From Brenneria corticis (GTDB taxonomy: Bacteria > Pseudomonadota > Gammaproteobacteria > Enterobacterales > Enterobacteriaceae), in NCBI RefSeq assembly GCF_003115855.1, contig NZ_KZ819075.1, positions 186,001 through 250,000 of the forward strand: a stretch of 64,000 nucleotides of DNA, written 5' to 3'. Within the stretch, counting starts at the first letter, position 1; each line of letters begins with the position of its first letter. Below the pieces are notes generated by a model that saw only the letters and a program-made list of their open reading frames with translations, was not told where the DNA came from and did not search any database. Made by a program: the position numbers and the translations under genes. Shown piece after piece: positions 45,817 through 52,630 of this stretch.

Positions 45817-46605
45817 TTAGCCATAGGCGTTAAGGGTCCGCTGGCACAGCGCCGAACGCACGCAGTCCTGCTTACCGAAAGAGACCACGCCGATCATCTC
45901 GTCCTCGGCAAAACGCTCCAGCGCATCGCGCAGCCCAGATTTCACCCCCGCGGGCAAATCACACTGCGTAACATCGCCATTAACGATTACCGTCACATTT
46001 TCCCCCAAACGCGTCAGAAACATCTTCATTTGGTTAACCGTCACGTTCTGGGCTTCGTCGAGAATAACCACCGCGTTTTCGAACGTCCGCCCGCGCATAT
46101 AGGCAAAAGGCGCGATTTCCACCTTGGCTATTTCCGGTCGTAAACAATACTGCATAAACGACGCGCCCAGTCGCCGTAGCAGCACGTCATAAACCGGTCG
46201 GAAATAAGGCGCAAACTTCTCGGCAATATCTCCGGGCAAAAAACCTAAATCCTCATCGGCCTGTAACACCGGCCTGGTGACAATAATGCGATCAACCTCT
46301 TTATGAATAAGCGCTTCCGCCGCCTTGGCCGCGCTCAGAAACGTTTTGCCACACCCCGCCTCGCCGGTGGCAAAGATTAACTGTTTATTCTCTATTGCAG
46401 ACAAGTAATGCTCCTGGGCGGCGGTTCTGGCTTCAATGACAGAGGCGTCGCGGCTCTCACGCGCCATGCCTATCGATTCAATCCCGCCCATTTGAACCAG
46501 AGAAGTGACCGATTCTTCCTCACGCTGACGATGACTACGCGACTCGCGCCGAATAACGCGTTTCGCTTCACGACGTGCTTTGATCACTGCTTTTTGTCTT
46601 CCCAT
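45817..46605 (-). CDS. phoH: PhoH family P-loop ATPase
   Basis: The 262-residue protein has Walker A GEAGCGKTFLSAAKA and the Walker B VVILDEAQNVTVNQMKMFLTRLG. A basic N-terminal tail MGRQKAVIKARREAKRVIRRE precedes it. Length is typical of the PhoH nucleotide-binding protein, shorter than the long PhoH proteins. PhoH is phosphate-starvation inducible in E. coli, but I do not see a convincing Pho box here. Confidence 0.9.
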   Translation of the reverse strand: MGRQKAVIKARREAKRVIRRESRSHRQREEESVTSLVQMGGIESIGMARESRDASVIEARTAAQEHYLSAIENKQLIFATGEAGCGKTFLSAAKAAEALIHKEVDRIIVTRPVLQADEDLGFLPGDIAEKFAPYFRPVYDVLLRRLGASFMQYCLRPEIAKVEIAPFAYMRGRTFENAVVILDEAQNVTVNQMKMFLTRLGENVTVIVNGDVTQCDLPAGVKSGLRDALERFAEDEMIGVVSFGKQDCVRSALCQRTLNAYG

Positions 46606-46626
46606 AGTGGCACCTTACAGTTTGTT

Positions 46627-46899
46627 TCACTTACCGCACTGCCCGGCAGCGCGTGACGTTTCACTCACAAGCGAGGTTGGCTTCCTTATTAAGCCGATGG
46701 AGAACAAAACGAATAACGGCCGCGCCGGGAAACCGGACGGACGGAATAATTGACGAGGAGTAACCAGACGGGCAAAAAAAGGAGTTAACGACAAATGACA
46801 CAGTGCGGAAAATTGGTGGGGGAGAAATCCCTCGCAGCGGCAAGTCGGCAGACCTGAGTAGCGGTTTCGACTATTTAGTCCCCAACAGGACATTACCAT
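46627..46899 (-). CDS. Possible small ORF in the phoH leader
   Basis: A 90-residue frame starting MVMSCWGLNSRNRYSG with GAGG about 7 nt before it ends 21 bp before phoH. Two other frames are open here too, so composition does not support coding strongly. No family is recognised. Treat as low-confidence. Confidence 0.2.
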   Translation of the reverse strand: MVMSCWGLNSRNRYSGLPTCRCEGFLPHQFSALCHLSLTPFFARLVTPRQLFRPSGFPARPLFVLFSIGLIRKPTSLVSETSRAAGQCGK

Positions 46900-47128
46900 T
46901 CGCGTTCCTCACTGTGACAACAACTATTCCACTGAATAATGATTGACCGTATTAAGAACCACTGTTAACCATCAGTCTGAAAATTAGAGCCGAATGATTG
47001 CAGTAGTATGACAGTGCAATAGTTTGCCTCTATTTTGCAAGCTTTTTTACACTGCCATAATAGTTACGTATAGTCAGGATACGGCGATCTGGCAACATGC
47101 CGCAGGAGAAAAAAGGTTACGCACAGTA
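46900..47128. other. AT-rich gene-free stretch between phoH and fliZ
   Basis: No gene is supported. Together with the phoH leader, 523 bp separate phoH from fliZ. A TTGC...GCAA motif with TTTTTT (about 47027-47047) may be a weak fliZ-side element. In E. coli fliY follows fliZ; it is absent here. Confidence 0.45.
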
Positions 47129-47638
47129 TCAGTAGTATTTCTGCCAATCCAGATACTGATCGTATTTACGCAGCGCGCTGCGGTAGCTGGCGTGATCAAT
47201 ATCGGGTAGATAATCGTGAATATGTTTCTGTATGTTTCCAACGGCAAAGCTTTCCTTTGGAAAACACTTCGCCACCAGTCGCTCATCCAACCGACGCAGC
47301 CGGATGGCATATTCACGCATCGTGCTATGCTTGACTTCCGTCTGTTTAATCAGATACTGGGTGAATGCTTTAATATTAAAATAGTTAGCATCCGTATGGC
47401 ACAATATTTCACTACAGAACCGACAGAGGGGAATTAGCTCCTGTTGCAGGCTTGACCATATTTTGTCATCAATTAACCGGTCGATATCGCCAATCGATTT
47501 TTTATTGATAAGCTGGTTACGAAACATCAACGAGACACGGTCAAGTTCTTTATTGCAATGAGAGCAATGGGTCTGCTTATGTTTGAAATCTTTCAGATAA
47601 CGGCTAAGCAGCAGTTTCTTCCGGGTTGGCTGAGGCAT
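47129..47638 (-). CDS. fliZ: Flagellar regulator FliZ
   Basis: This 169-residue protein starts MPQPTRKKLLLSRYLKDFK. It has the FliZ N-terminus SRYLKDFKHKQTHCSHCNKELDR with a putative CxxC and the core-binding-like region REYAIRLRRLDERL, typical of FliZ. FliZ tunes flagellar and stationary-phase gene expression by binding DNA like RpoS. An upstream in-frame start at 47656 lacks a better site. It is 49 bp downstream of fliA, on the same strand, forming fliAZ. Confidence 0.9.
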   Translation of the reverse strand: MPQPTRKKLLLSRYLKDFKHKQTHCSHCNKELDRVSLMFRNQLINKKSIGDIDRLIDDKIWSSLQQELIPLCRFCSEILCHTDANYFNIKAFTQYLIKQTEVKHSTMREYAIRLRRLDERLVAKCFPKESFAVGNIQKHIHDYLPDIDHASYRSALRKYDQYLDWQKYY

Positions 47639-47687
47639 GAATCCATTCCATGACAATAACTGAAAACACTATTCCTACGCAGCCAAA

Positions 47688-48410
47688 TTAAACGTCATTC
47701 ATTAATTTTACGCGCAGGCGCTTTATCGCCTGGCTATGCAACTGACTGACTCGCGACTCCCCTACTTCCAGAACGGCGCCGATTTCTTTTAAATTCAGCT
47801 CTTCCTGGTAGTAAAGCGTTAACACCAGCTTTTCGCGTTCCGGCAGGTTTTCTATCGCCTCCATTACCCGATGGCGTAAATTACCTTCCATCAGCTGATG
47901 TAACGGATTGGCATCCTCGTTGCCTTCCAACAACGCTTCCGCGCTGTCGCCATGCTCTTCACGCCATTCATCGTAAGAAAAAAGCTGGCTATTATTGGTA
48001 TCCAGCAAAATCTGACGATAATCTTCCAGCGTAATATCCAAAGCATGCGCAACTTCCTGCTCCGTTGGCGCGCGACCCAACTGCTGTTCAGCCCGTTGCA
48101 TTGCTTGTGCCACTTCCCGCGCATTACGCCGCACGCTGCGCGGCGCCCAGTCGCGACTGCGTAACTCATCCAGCATTGAGCCTCGAATCCGCTGAACCGC
48201 ATAAGTGGTAAATGCGGTGCCCTGCAGTGAATCGAAACGCTCAACCGCGCTAAGCAGGCCGATGCCGCCAGCCTGGAGTAAATCATCCAACTCAACGCTC
48301 GCGGGGAGACGAACCTGTAGACGCAAGGCTTCATGGCGCACCAAGGGAACATAACGTTTCCAGAGGGCGCTTTTATCCATTGTTCCTTCGGCGGTATACA
48401 GATCGCTCAC
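47688..48410 (-). CDS. fliA: Flagellar sigma factor FliA (sigma-28)
   Basis: The 240-residue sigma-70-family factor has regions 2 (LLQAGGIGLLSAVERFD and TTYAVQRIRGSMLDELRSRDW), 3 and 4 (EREKLVLTLYYQEELNLKEIG with the helix-turn-helix ESRVSQLHSQAIKRLR). It matches FliA throughout, including the start MSDLYTAEGTMDKSALWKRY. It directs transcription of flagellin, fliD and chemotaxis genes; several such promoters are in this window. A perfect 8-bp hairpin sits in its promoter region. Confidence 0.96.
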   Translation of the reverse strand: MSDLYTAEGTMDKSALWKRYVPLVRHEALRLQVRLPASVELDDLLQAGGIGLLSAVERFDSLQGTAFTTYAVQRIRGSMLDELRSRDWAPRSVRRNAREVAQAMQRAEQQLGRAPTEQEVAHALDITLEDYRQILLDTNNSQLFSYDEWREEHGDSAEALLEGNEDANPLHQLMEGNLRHRVMEAIENLPEREKLVLTLYYQEELNLKEIGAVLEVGESRVSQLHSQAIKRLRVKLMNDV

Positions 48411-48429
48411 AGTGACAATTACCTACGAT

Positions 48430-48450
48430 AATAGTGTTATCGACACTATT
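48430..48450. repeat. Small inverted repeat upstream of fliA
   Basis: AATAGTGT, TATCG, ACACTATT is a perfect 8-bp inverted repeat about 20 bp upstream of the fliA start. It could be a regulator site or lie in the 5' leader. Confidence 0.5.
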
Positions 48451-48560
48451 ATGCTTTTGCGTAGGGGAGCCAATCGCTTGAATAGCGCCAGAAAAGGCAC
48501 CCTATTTGCAATATGCCCGGCTAGCACGCCGTCTCCGGGCGGGCTCCCTGCCCGTACCGG

Positions 48561-48889
48561 CGCTAAATAATTCGAGTCGCAGGACAAAACGTTGTCGTTT
48601 TGAACAACGCAAGGCGTTGGCTTTTACGGGCCAAGGCTCATTTATGATGCCTCGTAACGCGGCAAGTGAAGGACAAGTGCGTGGGAAAGAATTTGACCAG
48701 CCGGCAGCTGGTCTCCGACGAGAGATAAGGTGTCTCTCATTAAATCCCGATGAGCTTACTCAGATAAATGATTCGGATGACTGACAAATCCAGATTTGAA
48801 CTCTGCTTGCATCTGCCCCACCGGGCTGACCCCCTGGGAGAGACCGAGTAATGTAGCCAACGCATCTGCAACATGAAGTATGACGGGTA
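48561..48889. repeat. ERIC element with internal insertion
   Basis: The left ERIC-like end (CGCTAAATAATTCGAG) is at 48561-48576, the central part (ATCCCGATGAGCTTACTC) is near 48745-48762, and the right end (TGAAGTATGACGGGTA) is at 48874-48889. The whole is about 330 bp, compared with 127 for a full ERIC, so extra sequence lies on both sides of the centre. Inserts include a CAGCCGGCAGCTG palindrome and a GAGAGA...TCTCTC stem. Confidence 0.7.
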
Positions 48890-48912
48890 AAAAGTTTTAT
48901 CCTCTGATAATG

Positions 48913-49200
48913 TCACGCCTGTGTTTTTCTCAACTCATCAAAAAATATTAACATTTTCAACTCATTAGGTTTAATCTCTGTGATCTGCAAAATCTGTTTT
49001 TCATCCATTCCAATTTTTAACAGTTCAAGCGTAATTTCCAGCACCCGCTCTTTCGCTTTCGCATCAGCTATTTCCTCTAATAATTTTTTTTGCAGTTGTA
49101 TTAGTTCTTCCCTCTCCATTAGCGCGAGGCTCGACTCATTTATGGACCTGCTCACACGTCCATGCATAAGATCCGCCAGATATGCCGCTACACCCATCAT
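48913..49200 (-). CDS. Small hypothetical protein with Rpn-like C-terminal helix pattern
   Basis: This 95-residue protein begins MMGVAAYLADLMHGRVSRS, with AGGAG four to seven nt before two adjacent ATG codons. The first is used here; the longer frame from 49269 has no supporting site. It is helical and Lys/Glu-rich, and its end (GMDEKQILQITEIKPNELKML) is like the tail of Rpn-family nucleases. No catalytic domain is present, so it could be a degraded Rpn fragment or a separate small protein. Confidence 0.5.
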   Translation of the reverse strand: MMGVAAYLADLMHGRVSRSINESSLALMEREELIQLQKKLLEEIADAKAKERVLEITLELLKIGMDEKQILQITEIKPNELKMLIFFDELRKTQA

Positions 49201-49437
49201 TTTTCTCCTGGTATATATCAGACACCGGTAAATATAATTCGTTACACGCTTAATTAATAAGATTACCAACTCATTTATTGAAGACGTTTAATTCATATTT
49301 ACAGCTTACATTTCTTCATCGTAAATAATGATGATGGCAATTACATTTTACGTAAAATTACCCGAAACCAAGTCTAAAACCGATGATGGAATTAGATGAA
49401 TGACTAAGATTAAATGTGCTCCGCAAGAAATTTATAC

Positions 49438-49564
49438 TATACCCTAAATAATTCGAGTTGCAGGAAGGCGGCAAGGGAAGGAATCCCGATGAGCTTACAC
49501 AGGTAAGTGATTCGGGTGACTGAGCGCAGCCAACGCATCTGCAGCTTGAAGTATGACGGGTATA
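49438..49564. repeat. ERIC element, full length
   Basis: TATACCC at 49438 and GGGTATA at 49564 are inverted ends and the element is exactly 127 bp, the standard ERIC length. It has the conserved core ATCCCGATGAGCTTACAC and AAGTGATTCGGGTGA. Such elements are intergenic repeats of enterobacteria, and their transcripts can fold into hairpins. It lies between the small hypothetical gene and ccdB. Confidence 0.9.
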
Positions 49565-49592
49565 TACGGCATCGTTGATGTTTACCAGAATA

Positions 49593-49904
49593 TTAGATCC
49601 CAGTAATCAGTAGATCCAGAGCACTAATAATCTCATTCCTAATCGATACAACATTGGTAACAGGCGTCTGTTTGAGATCCTTGTCTATTACACTGGTCAT
49701 CAGGTCAGTGACTATCACATACTGTTTTCCCTGTAGAATAATCACAGGATGTAATCCTCTTATTGGCGATATATTTTTAATATCAGTCATGGGAATGACC
49801 ACACGACTGGTTAAAGCATTGAAAAGACCGTTTTGTATGTCAATATAATAAGGGTAAAAGTCTTTCCCTTTACCGTGATTACGGTAAACATCAAACTGTG
49901 CCAT
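49593..49904 (-). CDS. ccdB: CcdB-type toxin
   Basis: The 103-residue protein starts MAQFDVYRNHGKGKDFYPYY, has PYYIDIQNGLFNALTSRVVIPM and HPVIILQGKQYVIVTDLMTSV, and ends with a Gly-Ile pair. This is the CcdB fold; the known toxin poisons DNA gyrase. It overlaps the ccdA stop by one nt (TAATG), typical of antitoxin-toxin pairs. Gyrase contact residues near the C-terminus of F CcdB (the Trp-Gly-Ile end) are here TGI, so activity is plausible but not proven. Confidence 0.88.
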   Translation of the reverse strand: MAQFDVYRNHGKGKDFYPYYIDIQNGLFNALTSRVVIPMTDIKNISPIRGLHPVIILQGKQYVIVTDLMTSVIDKDLKQTPVTNVVSIRNEIISALDLLITGI

Positions 49905-50146
49905 TAAAGCACTCCGTGACCGTCAGAAAATAACCCGGCAGTTGCTAAAAATGCATTATGAGACTCAAAAGCTTCTTTGTTTTCAGCAATAAATTTTTGG
50001 CGACGATGCTGACGCAATCTTTCTTTAAGCGACTCCTCAAGCAGAGAGGAAAGATTGATACCACAGGCTTTGGCTTCAGACAAAAGCGCTGCATTCACGG
50101 TAACATTTGCTCTCTTTTTAGCCGTTGAACTATTGATACCACTCAT
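49904..50146 (-). CDS. ccdA: CcdA-type antitoxin
   Basis: The 80-residue protein starts MSGINSSTAKKRANVTVN, with GGAG five to six nt before. It has a basic ribbon-helix-helix DNA-binding N-terminus (VTVNAALLSEAKACGINLSSLLEESL). The toxin-binding C-terminal tail (AENKEAFESHNAFLATAGLFSD) resembles CcdA (AENQEGMAEVARFI). It should repress its own operon and neutralise CcdB. First gene of the pair. Confidence 0.88.
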   Translation of the reverse strand: MSGINSSTAKKRANVTVNAALLSEAKACGINLSSLLEESLKERLRQHRRQKFIAENKEAFESHNAFLATAGLFSDGHGVL

Positions 50147-50384
50147 ACACACTCCAAATACGCATTATCAATGCGATCGTTTATGACACAGCAAATGCAT
50201 CTTTTCAAGGGATCAGATGAAGAGTTCAGGTAAACCGACTGGTTCTCTTGTGATAATAGCTAACACAACAGATGGATTGCGATTGCATGGCGCCACATCC
50301 CTGTGGTGGTGAGCCGTCAGGTTAACGGAACGGCACTCTTAAGGATAGCGGTATGGTAAAAAGTGTGGAGGCGCTACGTAGAAA

Positions 50385-51337
50385 TTACTCGTCGGCGGCT
50401 GACATCGCCGTCTGCATATCGTCATCGGACAAATCGGTCAACTGCTGCACCTGCTGCGGCGGCATACCGTTTTTCAACATCTGACAGGCGATGCGTAATG
50501 CGCTGGCTTTCATGCCTTGTTCCAGGCCCTGCTCCAGCCCCTGCTCAATACCCTGATTAATCCCGGTCTGCCGCCCTTCCTCAAAACCTGCACGTTTCAG
50601 TTGGTTTGCGATGGTTTCCATATTTTCCTCCCGTGCGCCGGTTAACGGTTCGGTTACCCTATCAATAAAGGCCCGATAATCGGATGTCCGCCCCACATGA
50701 GCAATATAAAACATCAATGCCCGCTGCTGCGTCAAGGGCAGAGCCCACAATTCCATCAACATGCCGATATCCCGCGCCAGCTCCAGCATATCCCGCGAGC
50801 GAATATGTTTCAGCACCAGCTCCAGCAAGGCTGGCCCGACGATGGGTTTTGATTTCATCATCCGAGGTCACCGTCAAGTCCAGCAGCGGGAACGCCGTGG
50901 TATAGATCTGCCGCGCCAGCGAGGGCTCGGTAAAAAAAACCATCCAGCCAGTTCAGACTAAACGGATACGGGCTGCGCTCGCCGTGATAGAACAGCAACG
51001 GCACCACCAATGGCAGGGTGTTATGCCCTTGCGACAGATGCTGCTGCATCGCCGCCAGACAGTAGCGCAGAAGCCGGAACGCCATCAACCGATCCGGCGT
51101 GCTCTGGTGCTCGATAACACAATAAATATAACCTTTCCCCTGCGCGGTGCGGCAGGAATAGAGCATATCCGACACCCGAGAACGCAGTTCCTCGTCCACA
51201 AACGAGGCAGACTCCCGTTGCAGGGTGGCGAAATCATAGTGTCGCCGGATTTCCAGCGGCAGATGGATAGAAAGGAAATCGCGCGCGATTTCGGTATCGC
51301 TGAGAAACTGCTTAAAGATCGCATCGTGCGATGGCAT
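50385..51337 (-). pseudogene. Rpn family recombination-promoting nuclease, frameshifted
   Basis: Read in pieces the three frames give one Rpn-type protein of about 300 residues. They are MPSHDAIFKQFLSDTEIARD with a PD-(D/E)XK-like N-terminal part, then FTEPSLARQIYTTAFPLLDL, and a C-terminal part from LLELVLKHIRSRDMLELAR to MQTAMSAADE. One break is at an 8-A run at 50932-50939 and another near 50833-50848. The gene is therefore inactive, or expressed by slippage. Rpn proteins are PDDEXK nucleases linked to RecA-independent recombination and phage defence. A run of EQGLEQG repeats is visible in the C-terminal part. Confidence 0.75.
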
Positions 51338-51432
51338 GGCGCCGCGTCCCTGTGGTGGTGAGCCGTCAACTTAACGGATCGGCACTCTTAAGGAAGCTGT
51401 ATGGTTAAAAGTGTGGAGGCGCTATGCAGAAA

Positions 51433-51752
51433 TTACTCGTCGGCAGCTGACATCACCGTCTGCATATCGTTATCGGACAGATCGGTCATCTGCTGCACCC
51501 GCTGCATCTGCTGCATCTGCTGCACCTGCTGCACCTGCTGCGGCGGCATACCGTTTTTCAGCATCTGGCGGGCGATGCGCAATGCGCTTGCCTTGTCCCA
51601 GACTCTGCTCAATACCCTGATTAATCCCGGTCTGCCTACAACATCAATGCCCGTTGCTGCGTCAAGGGCAGTGCCCACATTTCCATCAACATGCCGATAT
51701 CCCGCGCCAGCTCCAGCATATCCCGCGTGCGAATATGTTTCAGCACCAGCAG
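51433..51752 (-). pseudogene. Second Rpn gene copy, C-terminal remnant
   Basis: The sequence aligns with 50385-50825 but lacks about 130 bp in the middle and the whole N-terminal half. Homology stops at about 51752. Its end reads MTDLSDNDMQTVMSAADE. It contains a VQQVQQMQQMQRVQQM expansion in place of VQQL, encoded by a 9-bp tandem repeat. Confidence 0.7.
51487..51540. repeat. Six-unit 9-bp tandem repeat (CAYCTGCTG)
   Basis: Units CATCTGCTG, CACCCGCTG, CATCTGCTG, CATCTGCTG, CACCTGCTG, CACCTGCTG run without gap. The homologous spot in the other Rpn copy has one to two units, so the repeat expanded here. Confidence 0.85.
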
Positions 51753-51772
51753 CGACGATTTTTACAATTCAC

Positions 51773-52177
51773 CTAATCAGGCAGCACCACTGATTCCAAG
51801 CGCAGTACATAAGATAATTTTCCGGTACGCCCCGAGCGTTGTTCTGCCGCCTTTATAATCTCTGGGTCATTACTGCCAGATATGCAACGAAAATGTCCTA
51901 CGAATTTATATTTCCTGTTATTTCGGCGATCTTTAACAAAAACCGGAAAAACAGTATCAGGTTGGGATATCAGCAATTTGGCTTTGTCAGTCACTCTAAC
52001 GCCTTTTCCTGCTTGAACTTCATGCGGACAGTCTGGGTTTAATTCTTTATTAAAACATCCGGCCAATATAATACCTTTCCGTTGAGGAAGATAGGTCTGC
52101 AATTCTCCACCAACCTCTTTTTGAATCTGTGTTCGCGTATACTGTTCATGAATGGAAAAATTCTGTTTTGTGCACAT
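51773..52177 (-). CDS. Unidentified 134-residue protein, possible SRA-like fold
   Basis: The start MCTKQNFSIHEQYTRTQIQK follows AGGAG. The protein has a GG-x-LQTYLPQRKG segment, then ILAGCFNKELNPDCPHEVQAG, a PVFVKDRRNNRKYKFVGHF strand pattern and a late ISGSNDPEIIK. No family is recognised with certainty; the YTRTxIxxxxGG pattern with a later YKFVG is reminiscent of SRA/YDG-type domains of modification-dependent restriction enzymes. It is a lone gene in AT-rich DNA between Rpn remnants and the flagellin. The 235 bp downstream of its start side, 52181-52415, hold nothing recognised. Confidence 0.6.
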   Translation of the reverse strand: MCTKQNFSIHEQYTRTQIQKEVGGELQTYLPQRKGIILAGCFNKELNPDCPHEVQAGKGVRVTDKAKLLISQPDTVFPVFVKDRRNNRKYKFVGHFRCISGSNDPEIIKAAEQRSGRTGKLSYVLRLESVVLPD

Positions 52178-52415
52178 CATCGTCTCCTAATTCGTAGTAA
52201 CAACTAAGTGGTCATGAAAAATTAACTGTAACAGTGACATGTGAAAAAACGATGCCAGTATCATATTTTAACTTTATTCGGTCTCTACAAATAAATTCCA
52301 TTTCTCTGTTTAGCATTATTGCATCAATTATGGAAACTCCCTTTTTTAATTTTATTAAATTTCCGTTTTATAAACAATGAAAATATCACCACTAATAATA
52401 TTGTACGACCTTGAA

Positions 52416-52616
52416 TTATTTCGCCCTTGCCCGAGCATAATCGAGTGAGAACGTTCGTGTTTCTTTATCAGAATCGAACATCATCAAGGCATTATTGCAA
52501 ACCTCTTTACTCACGGTCCAATGGTTATGACCCGGCTTAGCGTGCTTTTTTATCGTCCCGCGTCTCGTTCCTTCAACAAATCCCATCGGATTTCCGTCAG
52601 ACAGAAAGGCGCTCAA
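52416..52616 (-). CDS. Small hypothetical protein next to the large flagellin gene
   Basis: A 66-residue frame from TTG, or 56 residues from an internal ATG at 52586 (MGFVEGTRRGTIKKHAKPGH). It is basic in the middle and has no relatives I recognise. It begins 15 bp after the flagellin stop on the same strand, so it would be co-transcribed. The TTG start has no good ribosome site. It may be a remnant. Confidence 0.4.
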   Translation of the reverse strand: MSAFLSDGNPMGFVEGTRRGTIKKHAKPGHNHWTVSKEVCNNALMMFDSDKETRTFSLDYARARAK

Positions 52617-52630
52617 CGTGAGACTGCTTG

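Larger units (their letters stand above)
50281..51590. repeat. Direct duplication carrying Rpn gene remnants
   Basis: The sequence from GATTGCATGGCGCC (50281) to about 50480 recurs, with small differences, from GATGGCATGGCGCC (51330) to about 51590. Shared parts include CCCTGTGGTGGTGAGCCGTCA and GTGTGGAGGCGCTA. The arrangement suggests tandem copies of an Rpn-type gene with its flanks, at least one of them largely deleted. Confidence 0.7.

Noticed and set aside
48506..48784. Plus-strand frame of 92 residues upstream of fliA
   Set aside because: It runs through the composite ERIC element, and has low-quality composition and no ribosome site.
51487..51540. Tandem repeat as a possible CRISPR array
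   Set aside because: Units are 9 bp and contiguous with no spacers; it is a coding microsatellite in a gene remnant.
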